Assembly: GCA_037179515.1 (NCBI GenBank)
Contig: JAXCGZ010009489.1
Span: 101,001-165,000 of the forward strand
DNA length: 64,000 bases
Source of the DNA: Halocaridina rubra
Lineage: Eukaryota; Arthropoda; Malacostraca; Decapoda; Atyidae
Reading direction: 5' to 3'
Shown: in pieces, positions 1 to 22,695 of the stretch
Numbering within the stretch: the first letter of the stretch is position 1
Layout of the letters: every line of letters begins with the position of its first letter
The notes under the pieces: generated by a model
What the model was told of the DNA's origin: nothing
Database searches by the model: none
Seen by the model: only the letters and a program-made list of their open reading frames with translations
Made by a program: the position numbers and the translations under genes

Positions 1-263
1 AGTATACATTTTTTAACATTGTCTTTTTCAACTTGGAGTAAGCCAGGGACATATTTTGTAACAGTTGTTTGAAAGTATTTTCCTTAAAGTTGCTAGTCCA
101 CGCTTTGCTTGGTTATTGTTTCCAAGTAAGATGTACAAAAGTACATTGAATTTTATACACCAGTGACAGAATAGCAATAGTTCACAACAACCTTTACAGG
201 TTTTATGTTATTTAATATACAGTATATTATATTACTAATTCCAACTGCCATTTCAAATTTTAG

Positions 264-970
264 GTAGGTCTTTGTGGCCGAACAGGGAGTGGGAAGAGTT
301 CTTTAATATTAAGTTTGTATCGCTTAGTGGAGACCTCCAGAGGGAGAATTCTAATTGATGGCACAGATATAATGCAGGTTCCACTAGCCATCTTGAGGGA
401 GTCCATCTCGATTATACCACAGGACACGCATCTTTTCTGTGGTACTGTCAGGTAGAGACATAATCTATGCTTTTATTTTAAATTCACCTTGAATTAAACT
501 TATTAATTGTACGAATAAAATATCATACTTTTCATATTCAGCATTAAACTCATTGTACAAGTATTTCTTGACATGTAAAATTTTTTTCATCATTTCCTAA
601 AATCCATAAAGCTTAAGTTATTATGTGTTAGTTATGTAATTTTATGTATATATACCTATTACATTAAATTTAATGTTAGTTCAGTATGAAGGAATAAGTT
701 GTGTTTAGGCAAAAAAGAGTACTGTTCTGTATATACATATGTACTGTAGTACCGCACAGTATTGTTCTGTACATACATAGGGAGTACTGTACAGTACTAA
801 GGCTAAAGACACTAAACTACTACAAAAAACATAAAGTATACTGAATTAATGAATTTTAATGCAGTAATAATAAAATAATAATATAGTAATAAAACATTAA
901 TACATGGATGGATAATGTGCAGGATTTTGTTCGTATCTGCGAATGTTTATAACTAAGTTGTTTGTGAGTA

Positions 971-1068
<98 letters not shown>

Positions 1069-4003
1069 TTCTCTCTCTCTCTCTCCTCCAGATTTAACTT
1101 GGATCCCCTTGAGCAGCACCCTGATGAAAGTCTTTGGCAAGCACTTGAGATTGCTCAACTGAAGCCAGTAATTTGCTCTATGTCGTTGGGTCTCAGTAAG
1201 TTTTGCAAAGGCAATTATATTCGTATATTTCTAGGCATATCTTATGCAGTGAATATGATAGATGATATATAAATGGAGTGAGATGAAAGGATTCTGTTCA
1301 AGTGACGATTTGAGTGTCCTCTACCTCCCAGAGTTCATTCTCTAGTTTTCTCTTTCCCTTCATTTCTTTATTCGTTTCACTGGAGCAGGGGACATGAATA
1401 CGGTCTCTATGAACTCTGCATTTGTAAAAGTTGACTAAATGAGGAAGCATAAGGGGACTGGGAATCCACCTTTTGTATATATGTCCAACTAAATGCTAAG
1501 ATATATGATGGGCTTCTAGTAGGGAAATTTCAACCAGAGCTTCTAGGTACCGGAATGTGAATGCTTATGGAACAAGTGTTGGGAATGGGAAGAGTATGGT
1601 AGCATTTTTGTGAAAAAGAGATAAAGTGTCAGCACTGAATGAAACAAAGGTGAATGGGTGTGCGCTTCTACTTAACCACTCCCTTAACATAAGTGATTGG
1701 AGCCCTTTTATATATATAGCACTGTACAGAATGGAATACGTTTAGTGTAAAATACTGAATATGAGGACTAATGTGTTGCATAGGTATAAATTTTGAGTGA
1801 TTTTTGTATCATTTAAGACAGTTGGCCCATATATATTCACTACAATATAATAAAATTTTCAAGATCCTTTTCATGAATAGTGCCTAGAATCAGAATTCTT
1901 ACTTTGTTTACTAATTTCACAATATAAAGAATACAGTGGCTGGGTTGCTAGTATGCACGACTCTGATTCGCCATGATCTGAGGTTAGAAAGGGCATTTAC
2001 TCAGGGTAATGGTTGCACTTGCCAAAACCAGTCATCAAAAGAAGGCAAAGTCCTAGCCCTTAATAGAAAAGGGAGTGCATGATGTAAAACCGATTCATTT
2101 ATACACTATAAGGCATACTGTAGACTGTATAAACTAGTGTTAAAGTTCTGTTTTTATTTTTTAATTATGTCATACAGATAGTGAAGTTGCTGAAGGTGGT
2201 AGTAACTTCAGCGCCGGTCAGAGGCAACTCTTCTGCGTTGCAAGAGCCATTCTGCGCAGGTCATCGCTGTTAATTCTCGACGAAGCAACGTCTGCGCTAG
2301 ATGCAACTACAGAGAAAGCCCTTCATCAGGCTTTGGATACGGCTTTTTTGCATGCAACAATTATAACTATAGCAGTAAGTATAGATTTTTTTTCCGTTTA
2401 TAGCCCCTTGACTACAGAATTAAAAATGTTAATAATTGTTTCTGTAATCCAAATAGTAACATTCGGGTTACAAGTAAAAATTTTTTTCCTCTGTGTTCCG
2501 GGTTCTCATCTCAAATGCAATGTCTTTTACTAAGGCGGAACTTCTACAATTTTGTTTTTAATTTTCATACCAGTAATTTTTTACATTTTAAATTAGGGGT
2601 CACAAAGACTACAATAATTACAAAGGTCAAGTACACTTTTCTCCGAGATTATGAGTATATTATATTCTTGAAACTGTTACTTCTGAATAAAACAAAGGCA
2701 AATGAGTTGGTGCCTTGGCTTAGCCACCATCCTTACAAAGGGGATCATGGGCATTTTTAAGACTCATGAAAATCGATTTGTATGTCGATATAAAAATTGC
2801 TAAATACTTATGTTGATATAAAAATTGCTAAATACTTCAGTTCTTTTAGTACCAGTAATAACAAGTTATCAAGGATTACGAAAGTGGGTATAAGATACAA
2901 ACTGAAAAATAAATTATCAGTTATGTACATGATGGCATAAGATTTTAGCCTATTAAACCATACAAATATTGTATTTAGGACTTATAGACCAACTAAGGAG
3001 TTTGGAATTAAGGAGGAGAGGAAAGGAAAGGGAACTGATGGACTTATTACTGTTGTAGGAAGTAGTAGATATTAGGCATAGCAACAAAATCATTGTCTTT
3101 TGCTTTCTCTATAGGACTGGGTTTAATATTTAAACAGAAGGGCAGAATATCTAAAGGAGTCCTAATAGTAGTTGTACTATTTGTAGTAGTAGTAATAGGA
3201 ATAGGACGAATATGTCAGAAGTGTCGAGTAGAGTATAATGGCTCTGCATGTCACAAAAATTGCCTGAAGTTTTATTTGCAATCTTTCGTACATGAAACAG
3301 TTTTTATGTGGATTCTGTGATTGAAATGCTACATTAACTAGAACTTTTAGTGGCAGAATTTAATCAACATTGGGAAGTCTGAACTAGGAATAGCTAACTC
3401 TAGTGCATAGGTGGTCATTTGTTGGGTCAAGGTTCTCTACTTAAATCTCAAAAATTTGAAGGGAACTTCAGTTATATTTATTGGAATATAGTTTGTGTTG
3501 GAAATTCGTGAAGGTAAGTCTTGTGTACCATTTTTTTTTAATTAGTGACACCAGGACAGGCAAAAAAAATCATCAGGCCTGGACCCAAAGAAAATATAAA
3601 GCCAAGAGAAACAGAAAGGAGTGTTGTGACTTGTCAGATGTGAAGGGATAATAAGAGGTGTGTAATGAATATCAAGGAATATTCGGTGTTGATGTAGGCA
3701 TAGAAAAAGAACCGTAACTGAAGGAAGCCTTAATATCTAGCTGTCCTGGACATTTTATTGAGTCAAATAGACCTTAATCTGTAGAATTGCAATGGGCAGC
3801 TGGTGCCATGGTGGCCAACCTACTATACTTATGATACTGTCTTTCAGCATGGTGTTCACAATCTACTGGAGTTTCCACGCGTTCTCGTTTTAGAGAATGG
3901 CAAGTTAATAGAGGACGGTAACCCAAGAGATTTGGCTAAAAGAGAGAATGGAAGTTTTGCCAAGCTTCTTGAAGCAGCAAAAAAGTCTACTTTGTCAAAG
4001 TAA
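264..4003 (+). CDS. ABC transporter subfamily C, second nucleotide-binding domain (SUR/ABCC8-9-like), 3' end of gene
   Basis: Four exons join in phase: 264-451, 1092-1195, 2178-2374, 3848-4003 (TAA). They encode the C-terminal ATP-binding cassette of a full-length ABCC protein. Visible in order: Walker [11 protein letters not shown]-loop IIPQD, signature FSAGQRQ (usual LSGGQ diverged, as in many ABCC second domains), Walker [13 protein letters not shown], and H-loop TIAHG, where the usual R after the histidine is G. The stretches [15 protein letters not shown] and DTAF...TIAH resemble sulfonylurea receptors (regulatory subunits of K-ATP channels) more than drug-exporting MRPs; this subtype is from memory and less sure than the family. 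Membrane domains and the first cassette must lie upstream of base 1. A poly(A) signal AATAAA lies at 4158-4163. The second exon's acceptor follows a (TA)n tract directly. Confidence 0.88.
972..1063. repeat. (TA)n microsatellite abutting an ABCC exon acceptor
   Basis: About 92 bases of pure TA, followed by a short (CT)n polypyrimidine run that forms the acceptor of the exon starting at 1092. Confidence 0.97.
1938..2093 (+). repeat. tRNA-derived SINE, degraded copy
   Basis: It shares the order GTCTGAGGTTAG-like, GGGCAT, CAGGGTAA, TTGCCAAAACCA, GAAGGCAAAGTCCTAGCCC and AAAAGGGAGT...GTAAAACCG with better copies at 58.0 and 58.5 kb. It lies in an intron of the ABCC gene. Confidence 0.75.
3543..3720 (+). 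repeat. Dispersed 'GTGACACCAGGACGGGC' repeat
   Basis: Matches the copies at 62.17-62.39 kb over most of its length, including GTGTTGTGACTTGTCAGAT, GAAGGGATAAT and GTAGGCATAGAAAAAGA. The family is unknown. It lies in the last intron of the ABCC gene. Confidence 0.75.
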
Positions 4004-4157
4004 TAGTTGACATATAGAAAAGCAGGTTTTTGATTAAATACAATTGTACATAATTTTATACTATATAAATATGCCTTAGAAATCTCTAATGCTAATACTG
4101 TACATAAATGATTTTATTCTGCTCAATTTTGTAAGATTTAAAAAATTAATATCTTTC

Positions 4158-4163
4158 AATAAA
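4158..4163 (+). promoter_or_regulatory. Likely polyadenylation signal of the ABCC gene
   Basis: AATAAA lies about 155 bases after the ABCC stop codon. It is the first canonical hexamer downstream; the actual cleavage site was not determined. Confidence 0.5.
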
Positions 4164-4409
4164 AACTGGACATCATTGCTTTCACTCAATATTTGGTATG
4201 AGGGACAACGTACTATTTATTTGAAGTGAGCTGTTAGACCCAGCTTTTACACAACTATTAACAATACAATTGATGCTGTAGGGCATCACCATGTCCATTC
4301 CTACCTTCCTTTACTCCTCTTCAAGTTGTTTATGAAAGAATAGAAAAATATCCATTAAGGAGTTGCCAGTCACTCGACCCTCCTTTTAAATGTGTAAAGA
4401 GCAGTAATG

Positions 4410-4540
4410 TTTGCGAATTTGATTCCTCAGTTCCGGGGTTCAAGTCCCAAAATCGTCAGAGGTTTGAAAAGGCATTCATTCAGGGTAATGGTCACACTTG
4501 TCACAACCAAAGTCCTTTGCAAGAAGGCACCATCCTGCAT
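4410..4540 (+). repeat. SINE fragment
   Basis: The B-box-like CGGGGTTCAAGTCCC is followed by CAGGGTAATGG and AGTCCTTTGCAAGAAGGCACCAT, the common order of this SINE family; the 3' end is degraded. Confidence 0.6.
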
Positions 4541-6737
4541 TTACCCTACGTATAAGTGGGATATGCAGAGAAAGAAGAAATTGTTAGTCAAGGAACCGTA
4601 TGTTATTCCAGGTTTTTTGTCAGTGGACACAGTATATCAACAAGATCAAAGTTGCATTTAATTTAGTTGCCACCATAACACTCGTACATACTACATCTTT
4701 CAGTACCGGTAATGGTTTCATGAATTTTTTTATTTAATAAAAATCTAGCAAATGCCACACACGAGACGCATCATAAACAGGAAAGATGAAGCACCCTCCA
4801 GAGCAATATTATATAATTTTCACATTAATTTCCAAGCATAATAACTTGGTGATGGCTACAAATAAACAAGCAAGCTTCGTATTTAGGACGGATTATTACA
4901 TGAATGGAGCAGGAAAGGGATTACAAACGGTTTTGAACTATTGAGGATAAAATAAGAAAAAACTTAAGGTTTATACCTACTGGTTGCAAATCCCTATTGC
5001 TTATGTGCTAATAATATAGCAGTGAATGCTATACATTGTAAAAAAAAATGCTTTTAGGAAGTAAGTGTAATTATTTTTTCCATGCAGCCCATCAAGAGTT
5101 GCTCTCCTGAAGTGGCTATGTTGCACCAGGGATTAAATCACCATAAAAAAAAAAATAAGGGACGGAAATATATGTATTATACTCTAATAGTGGTGATATG
5201 TTTTACAAACACAGGTGTAGAAGGTCGAAACCCTGAACTCCCAGAATTCATGGAACTACGCTACTCCTCCCTTATCTTAATCCTACTCTAGCATCCTATT
5301 CTCATTAACTGTGAGACCACTTCTTTCTAGAAGGAACTAAAGGGTAAGGAAGATGAATATTGACAGACTGCACGAAAGTTCGAAAAAATACACTTCTTCC
5401 TTCAAACATCTTCAGTTTTTTACCACGTATTATATTAATAGTGTTAAAAACATGGGCCTTAAGAAAGGAGACGGGGAGATCTGCTCGGTCTCTGGAAGGA
5501 TATTTCTATAAGATTGTGATAGGTACTTGAAGTTCATATTAATTACATATGTGAATATACATTAATAATAACAGAATTAAAGATATTATTACTATGCTGA
5601 GTTATGAAAAAAAAAATGCAGTTATATGAAGGAACACAAGCAAAAGAATTAAATTTTAATAATCCAGAATTAAATTTTTTCTCAAATATGGCACTATTCG
5701 ACTCTTTTCACCTGTAGGCCTCTATCAGACAGTGATGCGGCAAGGTCTTATGTTATGACCAAATGGTGGTACTTCAGATGTTTATGTCCTAGAGGGAAAT
5801 TTTAATAGTGTCATAGCAATTTCCCTCATGTTGTGAAATGAAACTGCATTTTGGATGAGAGTTTTTGCTGGGGAACAGTTCAAAACGAGCAGAAGAGATT
5901 GAGGAAAAGGTGCTAGACCGGTAAAAAAATCAGTGGATAGAAGCGCTACTCTTGACTTTCAATTAGGCTGGGTTTCAATCCTCTGTGCCCATATAGCTTG
6001 TAAAACAGAGTACCATTGTATCTCTCCTTGAAAGAAATTTGACTGAATGCATGAAGAAAATCAGTAAAGCCTTTTTATATTTGAAATTTCTTCCAGCATA
6101 CTGCACTGCAGAATATTCATAATGCTTCTTACAGTGAAACACTAAAGACATAATGAAATTTAACATATATTCCAATGATTGAGGAATCTACATGATTTTG
6201 ATTAACATTTAAATACTGACTTACCCATATTATAAAGTATTTCACATTTTTCCATTAATACAGTCAATATACAAATAATCATACAGCAGAAATACCACCA
6301 GTTTTCATAATTATACAATGGGAGAGATAAATCCATACTTGTATTTCCTGAGTGTAGTAAGACGGAACTAAAAGGGATAAGGGAATGGGAAGCCTAAATC
6401 CCTTTCTCCATGAAGTATATTTCTTGCTGCTAACATCCGGTGGAGCAGCGTATACTGAAGCCTTGCAGCCTCATCTTTTGTTATTAAACAGAAGTACCTG
6501 ATATAATGTCGGTTTTAAATCATATACAGTATATATAACAATTTTAAGTAGCTCATATTAATATACTCTCAATTTATAATGTAAAAAGCTACATAAATAT
6601 ATAATATATACCAGGAAAGAGTCAATTTTGCAACAAGAAAATATTAGTTAGAACATATAATTCGGAATATATAAATATAACTTTCAAGAAACTCATAGGA
6701 ACATTTAGAGTACCTGATTAAATTAAAAAAGAATAAG

Positions 6738-6743
6738 TTTATT
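6738..6743 (-). promoter_or_regulatory. Possible polyadenylation signal of the AKAP7-like gene
   Basis: AATAAA on the minus strand about 28 bases after the stop codon. This is close, so a more distal site in the AT-rich 3' region may be used instead. Confidence 0.3.
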
Positions 6744-6770
6744 AAATATCAAAACACTCACCAAAAAAGA

Positions 6771-15817
<9,047 letters not shown>

Positions 15818-16304
15818 TTCAAGACTATTAAAATATGAATTTGTGAAACTACTCTGATGAATATTATATGTCCTTTGCAGAACAAAACTTGTTTTCCAAT
15901 ACTGACTGTCTCCAACAGAAGCAATAATATTGCACTTTATTTTAAACACAGAAACTTTTCTAAGCTCTCCATAGTAGAAATGCATAGCTCGTTCCTCAAC
16001 ATGACCTGAAAATATATTCAGAGAATGAAAATAAATATACTGACCGCAAATCAAGTAATATATTTAAATGTTTCATGAAATATTGTTACTGAAGAGGCTT
16101 AAATTGATAATTTGCCCAATAACATAGATACTCTTATATTAGGTGACTCTTAGTTCACTGCAATAAAGTTAACAGAACATATCCAAATATACATTCTCTT
16201 TTTCTGCTTTACATAGAAAGAGATAAACACATACGTGCACCTGTATATCCTTTCTGAGAGTAAACGCAAAATTATATAATTTACTACATATACACACGTT
16301 AAAC

Positions 16305-16440
16305 TACTCCTCTTAGCTCCTTTATCCCTAAAGAGCTAAGAGGAGTAGTTTTAGAATGTGTGGATCATGGTGAATGCATTTTTCTTGGCTCGGACACCCC
16401 CCTTGCAAGGGGGAATGAGGCCATGATGTACATAAACAGT
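16305..16440 (-). repeat. Dispersed repeat with terminal hairpin
   Basis: ACTACTCCTCTTAGCTC and its inverted copy flank CTTTATCCCTAAAG, giving a strong stem. The rest (CACC...TGGCTC...CCCCCTTGCAAGGGGG) matches copies at 24.27, 46.69 and 48.80 kb. Confidence 0.7.
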
Positions 16441-16689
16441 ACTCATTCAATATCGATATACTATTAGGAAGGGTTTTACACATACTCAACATAAAAAAGA
16501 TCTGCCAATTTACATGCACAATTATGCTTTTACACCTAAGAAATTAAAAACACTATCTTCTAAATAGTTGCAGAGATCTTCCAAAATACAGTTCACATTT
16601 CTAAATTTACTTATTCTACTTAACTTTACTGGTAACTTCTATGGTACAGTGAGAATACACATGCAAGTATTGAACTTTCACTTTCGACA

Positions 16690-16695
16690 GCAAGA

Positions 16696-16753
<58 letters not shown>

Positions 16754-17110
16754 TAATTATAAATTGGAAAACATAATGGAGAATAATCCACTTGTTCATC
16801 TTGCACCACTCTTTATCTAATACAGTATTTCGGGTCACATCTAGACCCATTTTAATCTGAAAATGACAGAAAAATCCATTTAAATTTTCCAGAATGAATT
16901 TCTATATATACATTGAATTTTTTTTATTTTTTTTTATTAAAACATTAAAATATATTAAAACAATTAAACAATGACAACAAACAAAAAGAATATTATAACA
17001 ATACAGTATAACAGTATAATATGCTATTCTATAAAACACAATATACATACACACACATATACATATATAGACATATACATAAACACACACACATACACAC
17101 ATATAGAGAT
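16690..17110 (-). repeat. Left arm of a facing repeat pair, with (TAA)n
   Basis: The minus-strand sequence (ATTCATTCTGGAAAATTTAA..., GGGTCTAGATGTGACCCGAA..., AGAGTGGTGCAAGATGAACA) recurs on the plus strand at 20.13-20.57 kb. Each copy carries its own (TAA)n/(TTA)n tract and a (CA)n/(TA)n-rich end. Confidence 0.8.
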
Positions 17111-17445
17111 GAGATTTGTAAATATATAAATGAAAAACTTAAATTGGTTTGCAATGAATATTTTCCACAAATAAAATTAAATGGGGTCCATGTCAATCAT
17201 TTCAAATTATGAAATTTCTTCCATAATAAGGACATAATACCTTCCAAGTGGTGTTCGGACATTGTATATTTATATAAATGTACAACTTGTGAAAGTTGTT
17301 ATATAGGCTCGACAACAAGGTCGTTAGCTGTTCGAATGTCTGAACATGCTGGGAAGAGTTATAGAAGAAACAAATTTGTATCAAGGCCTCTTCAGTCCTC
17401 TATTTGCAACCACTGTGAAAACATCTGTTAAAAGTCCATACACAG

Positions 17446-17638
<193 letters not shown>

Positions 17639-17884
17639 GGCATTAACCCTCGGAGAGTGAGCAATCTATGGAAACAATTCTGCCTTGATTGCATCAGCTA
17701 TCAAATTTCTTGGGGTATATAACAAAATAATGTACAAGCAATTTCAGACAAAAAAAAAATACAAAAACAACCACTGGAATTTAATAATATCAATTATCAA
17801 CTGGTTTTCGAAGCGAGGATGAACTAACACAACCTAACCAAACCTAATTTTGGTGTCACTTCACTATTACACCAGATTTAGTCA

Positions 17885-18005
17885 GTGGACTGCCGTGGCG
17901 TATTGGTTAGAGCAGTTGATTCGTGACGTGGCACCCATCATTGAATCAAGCATGGAGCGTAAGGAAGGGCTCCAACCTTATTTCCCATGTTACACCCTGT
18001 CTGTG
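17885..18005 (+). repeat. Second tRNA-like SINE family, degraded
   Basis: TGCCGTGGCGTATTGGTTAG, AGAGCAGTTGATTCG and CATTGAATC resemble A- and B-box regions; ACCCTGTCTGTGTCCACCAC matches the body of the element at 62.77 kb. Confidence 0.5.
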
Positions 18006-18689
18006 TCCACCACCATTCGAATGGGCATTAACAGTAACAAAAGAAAACGGCATAACAAAAGAACAAGTACAACCGAATTTAGCTGAGTTGTAATAGCATG
18101 TGTTTTATTCTCTCTCCTCTTATCGGAATTGGTTATTTGTGAAATTTATTTAAAATTATGTCAAGTTTGATTAGGTTAATTGGATTAGTTCATTTCTGGG
18201 TGAGATACGCATAAATAATACTTACATCACTAAAAATAAAATAATAAATAATATCGGTTATCAAATTGTTTCTTAAGTGGGGGTGAAGTAACCTCACTTA
18301 ACCTAATACAGTATTGGTGTTATTGTACTATTACACTGGATCTGGTAGGCTTTAATTGGATGTGGTTGCTTCTCTACTCTCTCAGCATTGTCTATTTATT
18401 TTCATCAGTAAAATCAGGTTTTCTCATTCACACTCCTAATCCAAAACTTTAAGTCATAATTACACTAATATTGAGGGTTTGAGTAGCTTAATTAGGTACC
18501 GCAGCATATCCGGTGTGTTGCAATGTTGCAGTGCTGCATGGCAGATGTGGCGGTGCCGTAGTAGTGTGGTACCTCTCATTCGTTTATGTGTTGTCATCCT
18601 GCAGTGGCACTGCTGCCTAGAGAAACGAAACCTGACCTAACATCAGAGATATAATTTTATTTTTATTGGCAGTTTTCAGTGTCACTATT

Positions 18690-18835
18690 AATCCCAATTA
18701 TGAGGGGTGAATACAGACAGGTTGCAGATGGGGAATCAAGGTTGGATGCCCTTCCTAACACCCCCATTGGGCTTGAAAGCAAGACTGTCACTTCCCAATT
18801 TGAGCATGCTAACCACTCTGTTACTGTGGTTCCCA
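18690..18835 (-). repeat. Second tRNA-like SINE family, degraded (minus strand)
   Basis: The body shares GGATGCCCTTCCTAACACC (inverse of AAAGGGCATCC-type motif at 62.85 kb) and ends in a tRNA-like head near 18835. Confidence 0.45.
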
Positions 18836-19849
18836 AACCTGTTTGATTCGTGTAGTCGGTAAATTAAGCTATAAAAATAAGCACATTAAAATTAAAATGA
18901 AATACCACAAATACTTTCGCCCAAACTAAACCTTACCTAATACTGTATAGTAAATTTCATGAGACTTTTCCCTAACTTCGAGGGGAGTAAAAGTAAACAA
19001 TTATCAAGCAAACTTCCCCCCTCAAATTTTAACTTTGCAAAAGCAAAACTTTGCCAAAAGTTAATACAATTCCAAAAAGTAAAAAGGTTGGGAAAAAAAA
19101 AGGGGGGGTTAGTATTATATCAATGTACAGTAGGCTGGGTTGAAAAGGGTTCATTCCTATACGTAGCTTATTTAAGTACAGTATTCAAAAAACTCACTAT
19201 TACTAAGCATGTCATACATAGCACATATACCTTGCGACAAAACCTAACCTAACCTGACTAATTTCATGAGATGTTTTCTTATCATGTGGAGAGTGAAAGT
19301 AAAAATTTACCACATAAAACTGGCCTCCAATGCTAAAACCATAAACACACAATATCACTTAAAATTAAAGCAACACCTAAAAAAAAAAAATAAATAAATA
19401 AATAAAAACCTAACAAAATGTTTAAAAAAAAATAAAAATTAATATCCAAAGTGGGTTGAGTTGAATAACTTCCATTTATATAATGGGCAAATTAATTTTT
19501 ACTGAAAATGAAGCCAAGAATTTTTTTCATTTACCGAAACTTTAAAAAAATATGGAATTAAGAAATAAACTTCGAATACTGGAAAGATGGGTCACACAAG
19601 GTCACAATTTTTTTTTCTTTTACTTTAAACTTAATCTAAATTATCTGTATTTGAAATGACGTAAGATTTATCTTACTTAAATGAAATTAAAGAATTTATA
19701 TTAATTAAATACACAGTAACAAGTAATTCTGTAGTAAATAAAAGACAAAAAGCAAGAAAATAGAACAGACAAATATTCAAAACTGTCGAAAGCTCGGAAT
19801 TATTATTATTTCCACACAATCTGCTCCCAAATCGGAAAATATATGCATT

Positions 19850-19920
19850 TACCTAACTGTGCCTACGGAAAAGAGCCCTGTGCTCGTAACTCCCCGTCTC
19901 CAGATTGGTTCCATTTTCTT
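19850..19920 (-). repeat. LINE 3'-end fragment
   Basis: Shares the terminal block read on the minus strand as GACGGGGAGTTACGAGCAC...AGGCACAGTTAGG with LINE tails at 28.6, 33.9 and 47.2 kb. Confidence 0.6.
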
Positions 19921-20129
19921 GTGCTGGTATGTATGTATTAAAATACAAATAAAATTGTGTTTACAAGGGACGAAAAAAACAACAACAGTAATTGCAAGAA
20001 AAAACAAGAAAATAACGGGGATGAAATGAAGCTGAACTAAGAATTGCCGAGAGTCTATTAATCAAAAGTAAGAAACCGACCCTTAACTTTGAAATATCAA
20101 GGATATCACTTAAATTATTTTAATAATAC

Positions 20130-20513
20130 AGTATATGTATATATAAGTATGTGTGTACGTGTGTGTTTATGTATATGTATATATATATGTATATGTGTGT
20201 GTATGTATATTGTGTAGTATAAAATAGCATTTTATACTGTTATATTGTTATAATATTCTATTTGTTTGTTGATATTGTTTAATTGTTTAATATATTTTAA
20301 TGTTTTAATTAAATAAATCTTCAATGTATATACAGAAATTCATTCTGGAAAATTTAAATGGATTTTTCTGTCATTTTCAGATGAAAATGGGTCTAGATGT
20401 GACCCGAAATATTTAATAAAGAGTGGTGCAAGATGAACAAGTGGATTATTCACCATTATGTTTTCCAATTTATAAGTAATTTGAGATTTCCTAAAGGAAA
20501 ACCTATTTCTTCA

Positions 20514-20574
<61 letters not shown>

Positions 20575-20575
20575 T
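20130..20575 (+). repeat. Right arm of the facing repeat pair, with (TAA)n
   Basis: Inverted relative to the copy at 16.69-17.11 kb; the two arms enclose about 3.0 kb. Confidence 0.8.
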
Positions 20576-20914
20576 ATTATTTAATTTCCTTACCATATTT
20601 TTACCCCTCAATTAATTATTAATTAAATGGAATAAAGCACTGGATAAGATACAATATATAAGTGCTTCTATAAATGTAAAATAAACCGTCAGTTAAAAGG
20701 AAATTATGAAATTTTATTACTCCCAACAAACAGTCTCCTGTAGATGAAGAAATTAATTCAGAAATCTTCTAGAACTTACAACCAAAACTTAATATCTAAT
20801 TTCAGACAAAGAAATGCATTGCTAAAGTCACTGAAAACCAAAAGAAATATGTGGTCAATCAACAACAACTTTTCACATAATCTGACTTAATATATAATGA
20901 TTCATCAAATCTTT

Positions 20915-21045
20915 CAAATTCTCCTGTCAGGGGTCACCACAACAGATCAATTGTCTCCATATCACCCTATCCCTTGCAGCCTCCTCTGTCACACCAGAAA
21001 CCCTCAGTCCTTCCTCACCATATCTATAAATTTCTCTTAATATAT
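20915..21045 (+). repeat. Non-LTR retroelement-type repeat fragment
   Basis: TTCTCCTGTCAGGGGTCACC...CATATCACCCTATCCCTTGC...CTCTGTCACACCAGAAACCC has the look of a common LINE-associated repeat of crustaceans. This is recognition from memory, unverified. Confidence 0.35.
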
Positions 21046-21503
21046 AATGTGTACATCTACACATCCTAAGCAGTGAAGAATACTGGTAACTTATATCTCA
21101 GGAAAGTATTTAAAATACCAAATGTTACCTTCTTACACTGTGAATTCATCTGGAGAGTAGTTCAATAATTCATTAGTATTAAAAAAATAGCACAAATCAA
21201 GCCAGTGATATAAATTATGACACAAATTACAAAAAGAAGTAAATATTTACGTTCATATCCTCAGAGTGAAATAAAAATACAGATTACTGAAAAATATCTA
21301 CAATATAAAAATAATAATGTTAGTTATCAACTTGTTTCTTAACTGGAGGTGAGCTATCCTAAGTTACCCAACCTAACCTAATAACATCATATTCAAGATT
21401 TTTATTTCTACCCGGGGTGAGGAAGTAAAAAAAGAAAAGAAAAAAAAAAGCTTACCGAAAAACATAAGCCAAATCTGATATTGACAATACTATAATGGAA
21501 CAC

Positions 21504-21798
21504 CTACAGTTTAGCGGGGCATACCAATGTTCAAAACCTACCAACAGATGGCGATAGGCACTGAATAGAGAACTGGCGGATGAACACAACAAAAATTGGT
21601 GACAATAGGTATGCGAAACAATTTTTTACTATCCTAACTAAAAATACTTACCTAACCTCTTAGACAGGGGGGTTTCGCCACCCTGGGACCCCCCTTCTTA
21701 CTATCATAACTAAAAATACTTACCTAACCTTCAGTCGAACTACTTACCTGAGTGGAGGGATGAGGTCATTGAGCGGCATGCCCCACTAAACTGTAAAC
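21504..21798. mobile_element. MITE-like element with about 20-bp inverted ends
   Basis: TACAGTTTAGCGGGGCATAC at the left and the inverse of TACAGTTTAGTGGGGCATGC at the right bound about 290 bp. Inside, a block containing AACTAAAAATACTTACCTAA occurs twice. Confidence 0.6.
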
Positions 21799-22634
21799 TA
21801 CCCATAATATGCAACGTACTTTGCAAAACTTAAAATTTATTATAATTTGGCCTCATACGTATTTGGAACTGTATTGTACGTCTGAAGATATTCTCAAGGA
21901 GAAAAGATTCTGTCCATTCAACATCGCCTTACGAACGCAGGTTAATTAGACATACATTTACTCAATCTTAATCAGAATTATCAACTTACGTCTAACGCCA
22001 ACATTCTTCGAAATAATCCGAAATATCGTTAAACAAAGCATAAAATACGATCAATTATGTGTAAATGTCGTTTCCACGGCTGAAATTCCGGGAGAAAATG
22101 ATGCGTTCATAAGTATTGTAGAGCAACAAAAACAACTTTGCAAAAATGTAAGACATATTCTTTGTATGATTCTCATATATTTAAATATCTCAGTTATTAA
22201 AGTTAATTTAAATATATTTCATTACACAAAAGACAAATAAAATTGAGTTAATATGTAAATAAAGATAATTTAATAAAACTTTTTGAAGTAAAGAAACTCG
22301 TGAGCTACTGAACGAAGCCATAATTGTCAACAAACTTCTTGAAAATTTCAAGAAGGAATTCTAAAATGTTCAAAATTTGGGTCTCTGTGTTCAATGTGTT
22401 GCCGATCCTTAGTATAAAGAATTTATTTGCTCAGTGGAGATGAAATTCATTATAATATAACGCCAGGTATAGTTAATACATCCCCAAGTATAGAACGAGT
22501 TTATAATTGAAATTATGGTTTTTCTCCTAGTTATTTTAAATATTTTCCACTTTTTTTTTTATAATGTAACACGTTTAACGTGTGATTTTACAATTTACTG
22601 AAAACTTTGTTTTACAACAAAATGTGGAGAAAAC

Positions 22635-22695
22635 TTACCTAATTGTGTTTACGGGAAAGAGCCCCGTGTGACAAATCGTTCGGGGAGAATAGTAA
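22635..22695 (-). repeat. LINE 3'-end fragment
   Basis: CCTAATTGTGTTTACGGGAA and AGAGCCCCGTG match the tail at 47.19 kb, then the match is lost. Confidence 0.55.

Larger units (their letters stand above)
4004..6770. other. Intergenic region between convergent ABCC and AKAP7-like genes
   Basis: 3' flanks of two convergent genes. Apart from a degraded SINE fragment near 4.41-4.54 kb I see only AT-rich unique sequence with no convincing open frames. Confidence 0.6.

Noticed and set aside
943..1272. Open frames of Tyr-Ile repeats on both strands at (TA)n tracts (also near 11.0, 11.9, 17.4, 28.6, 43.1, 55.0, 57.0 and 58.3 kb)
   Set aside because: They are simple translations of TA microsatellites; only the real ABCC exon at 1092-1195 lies in this one.
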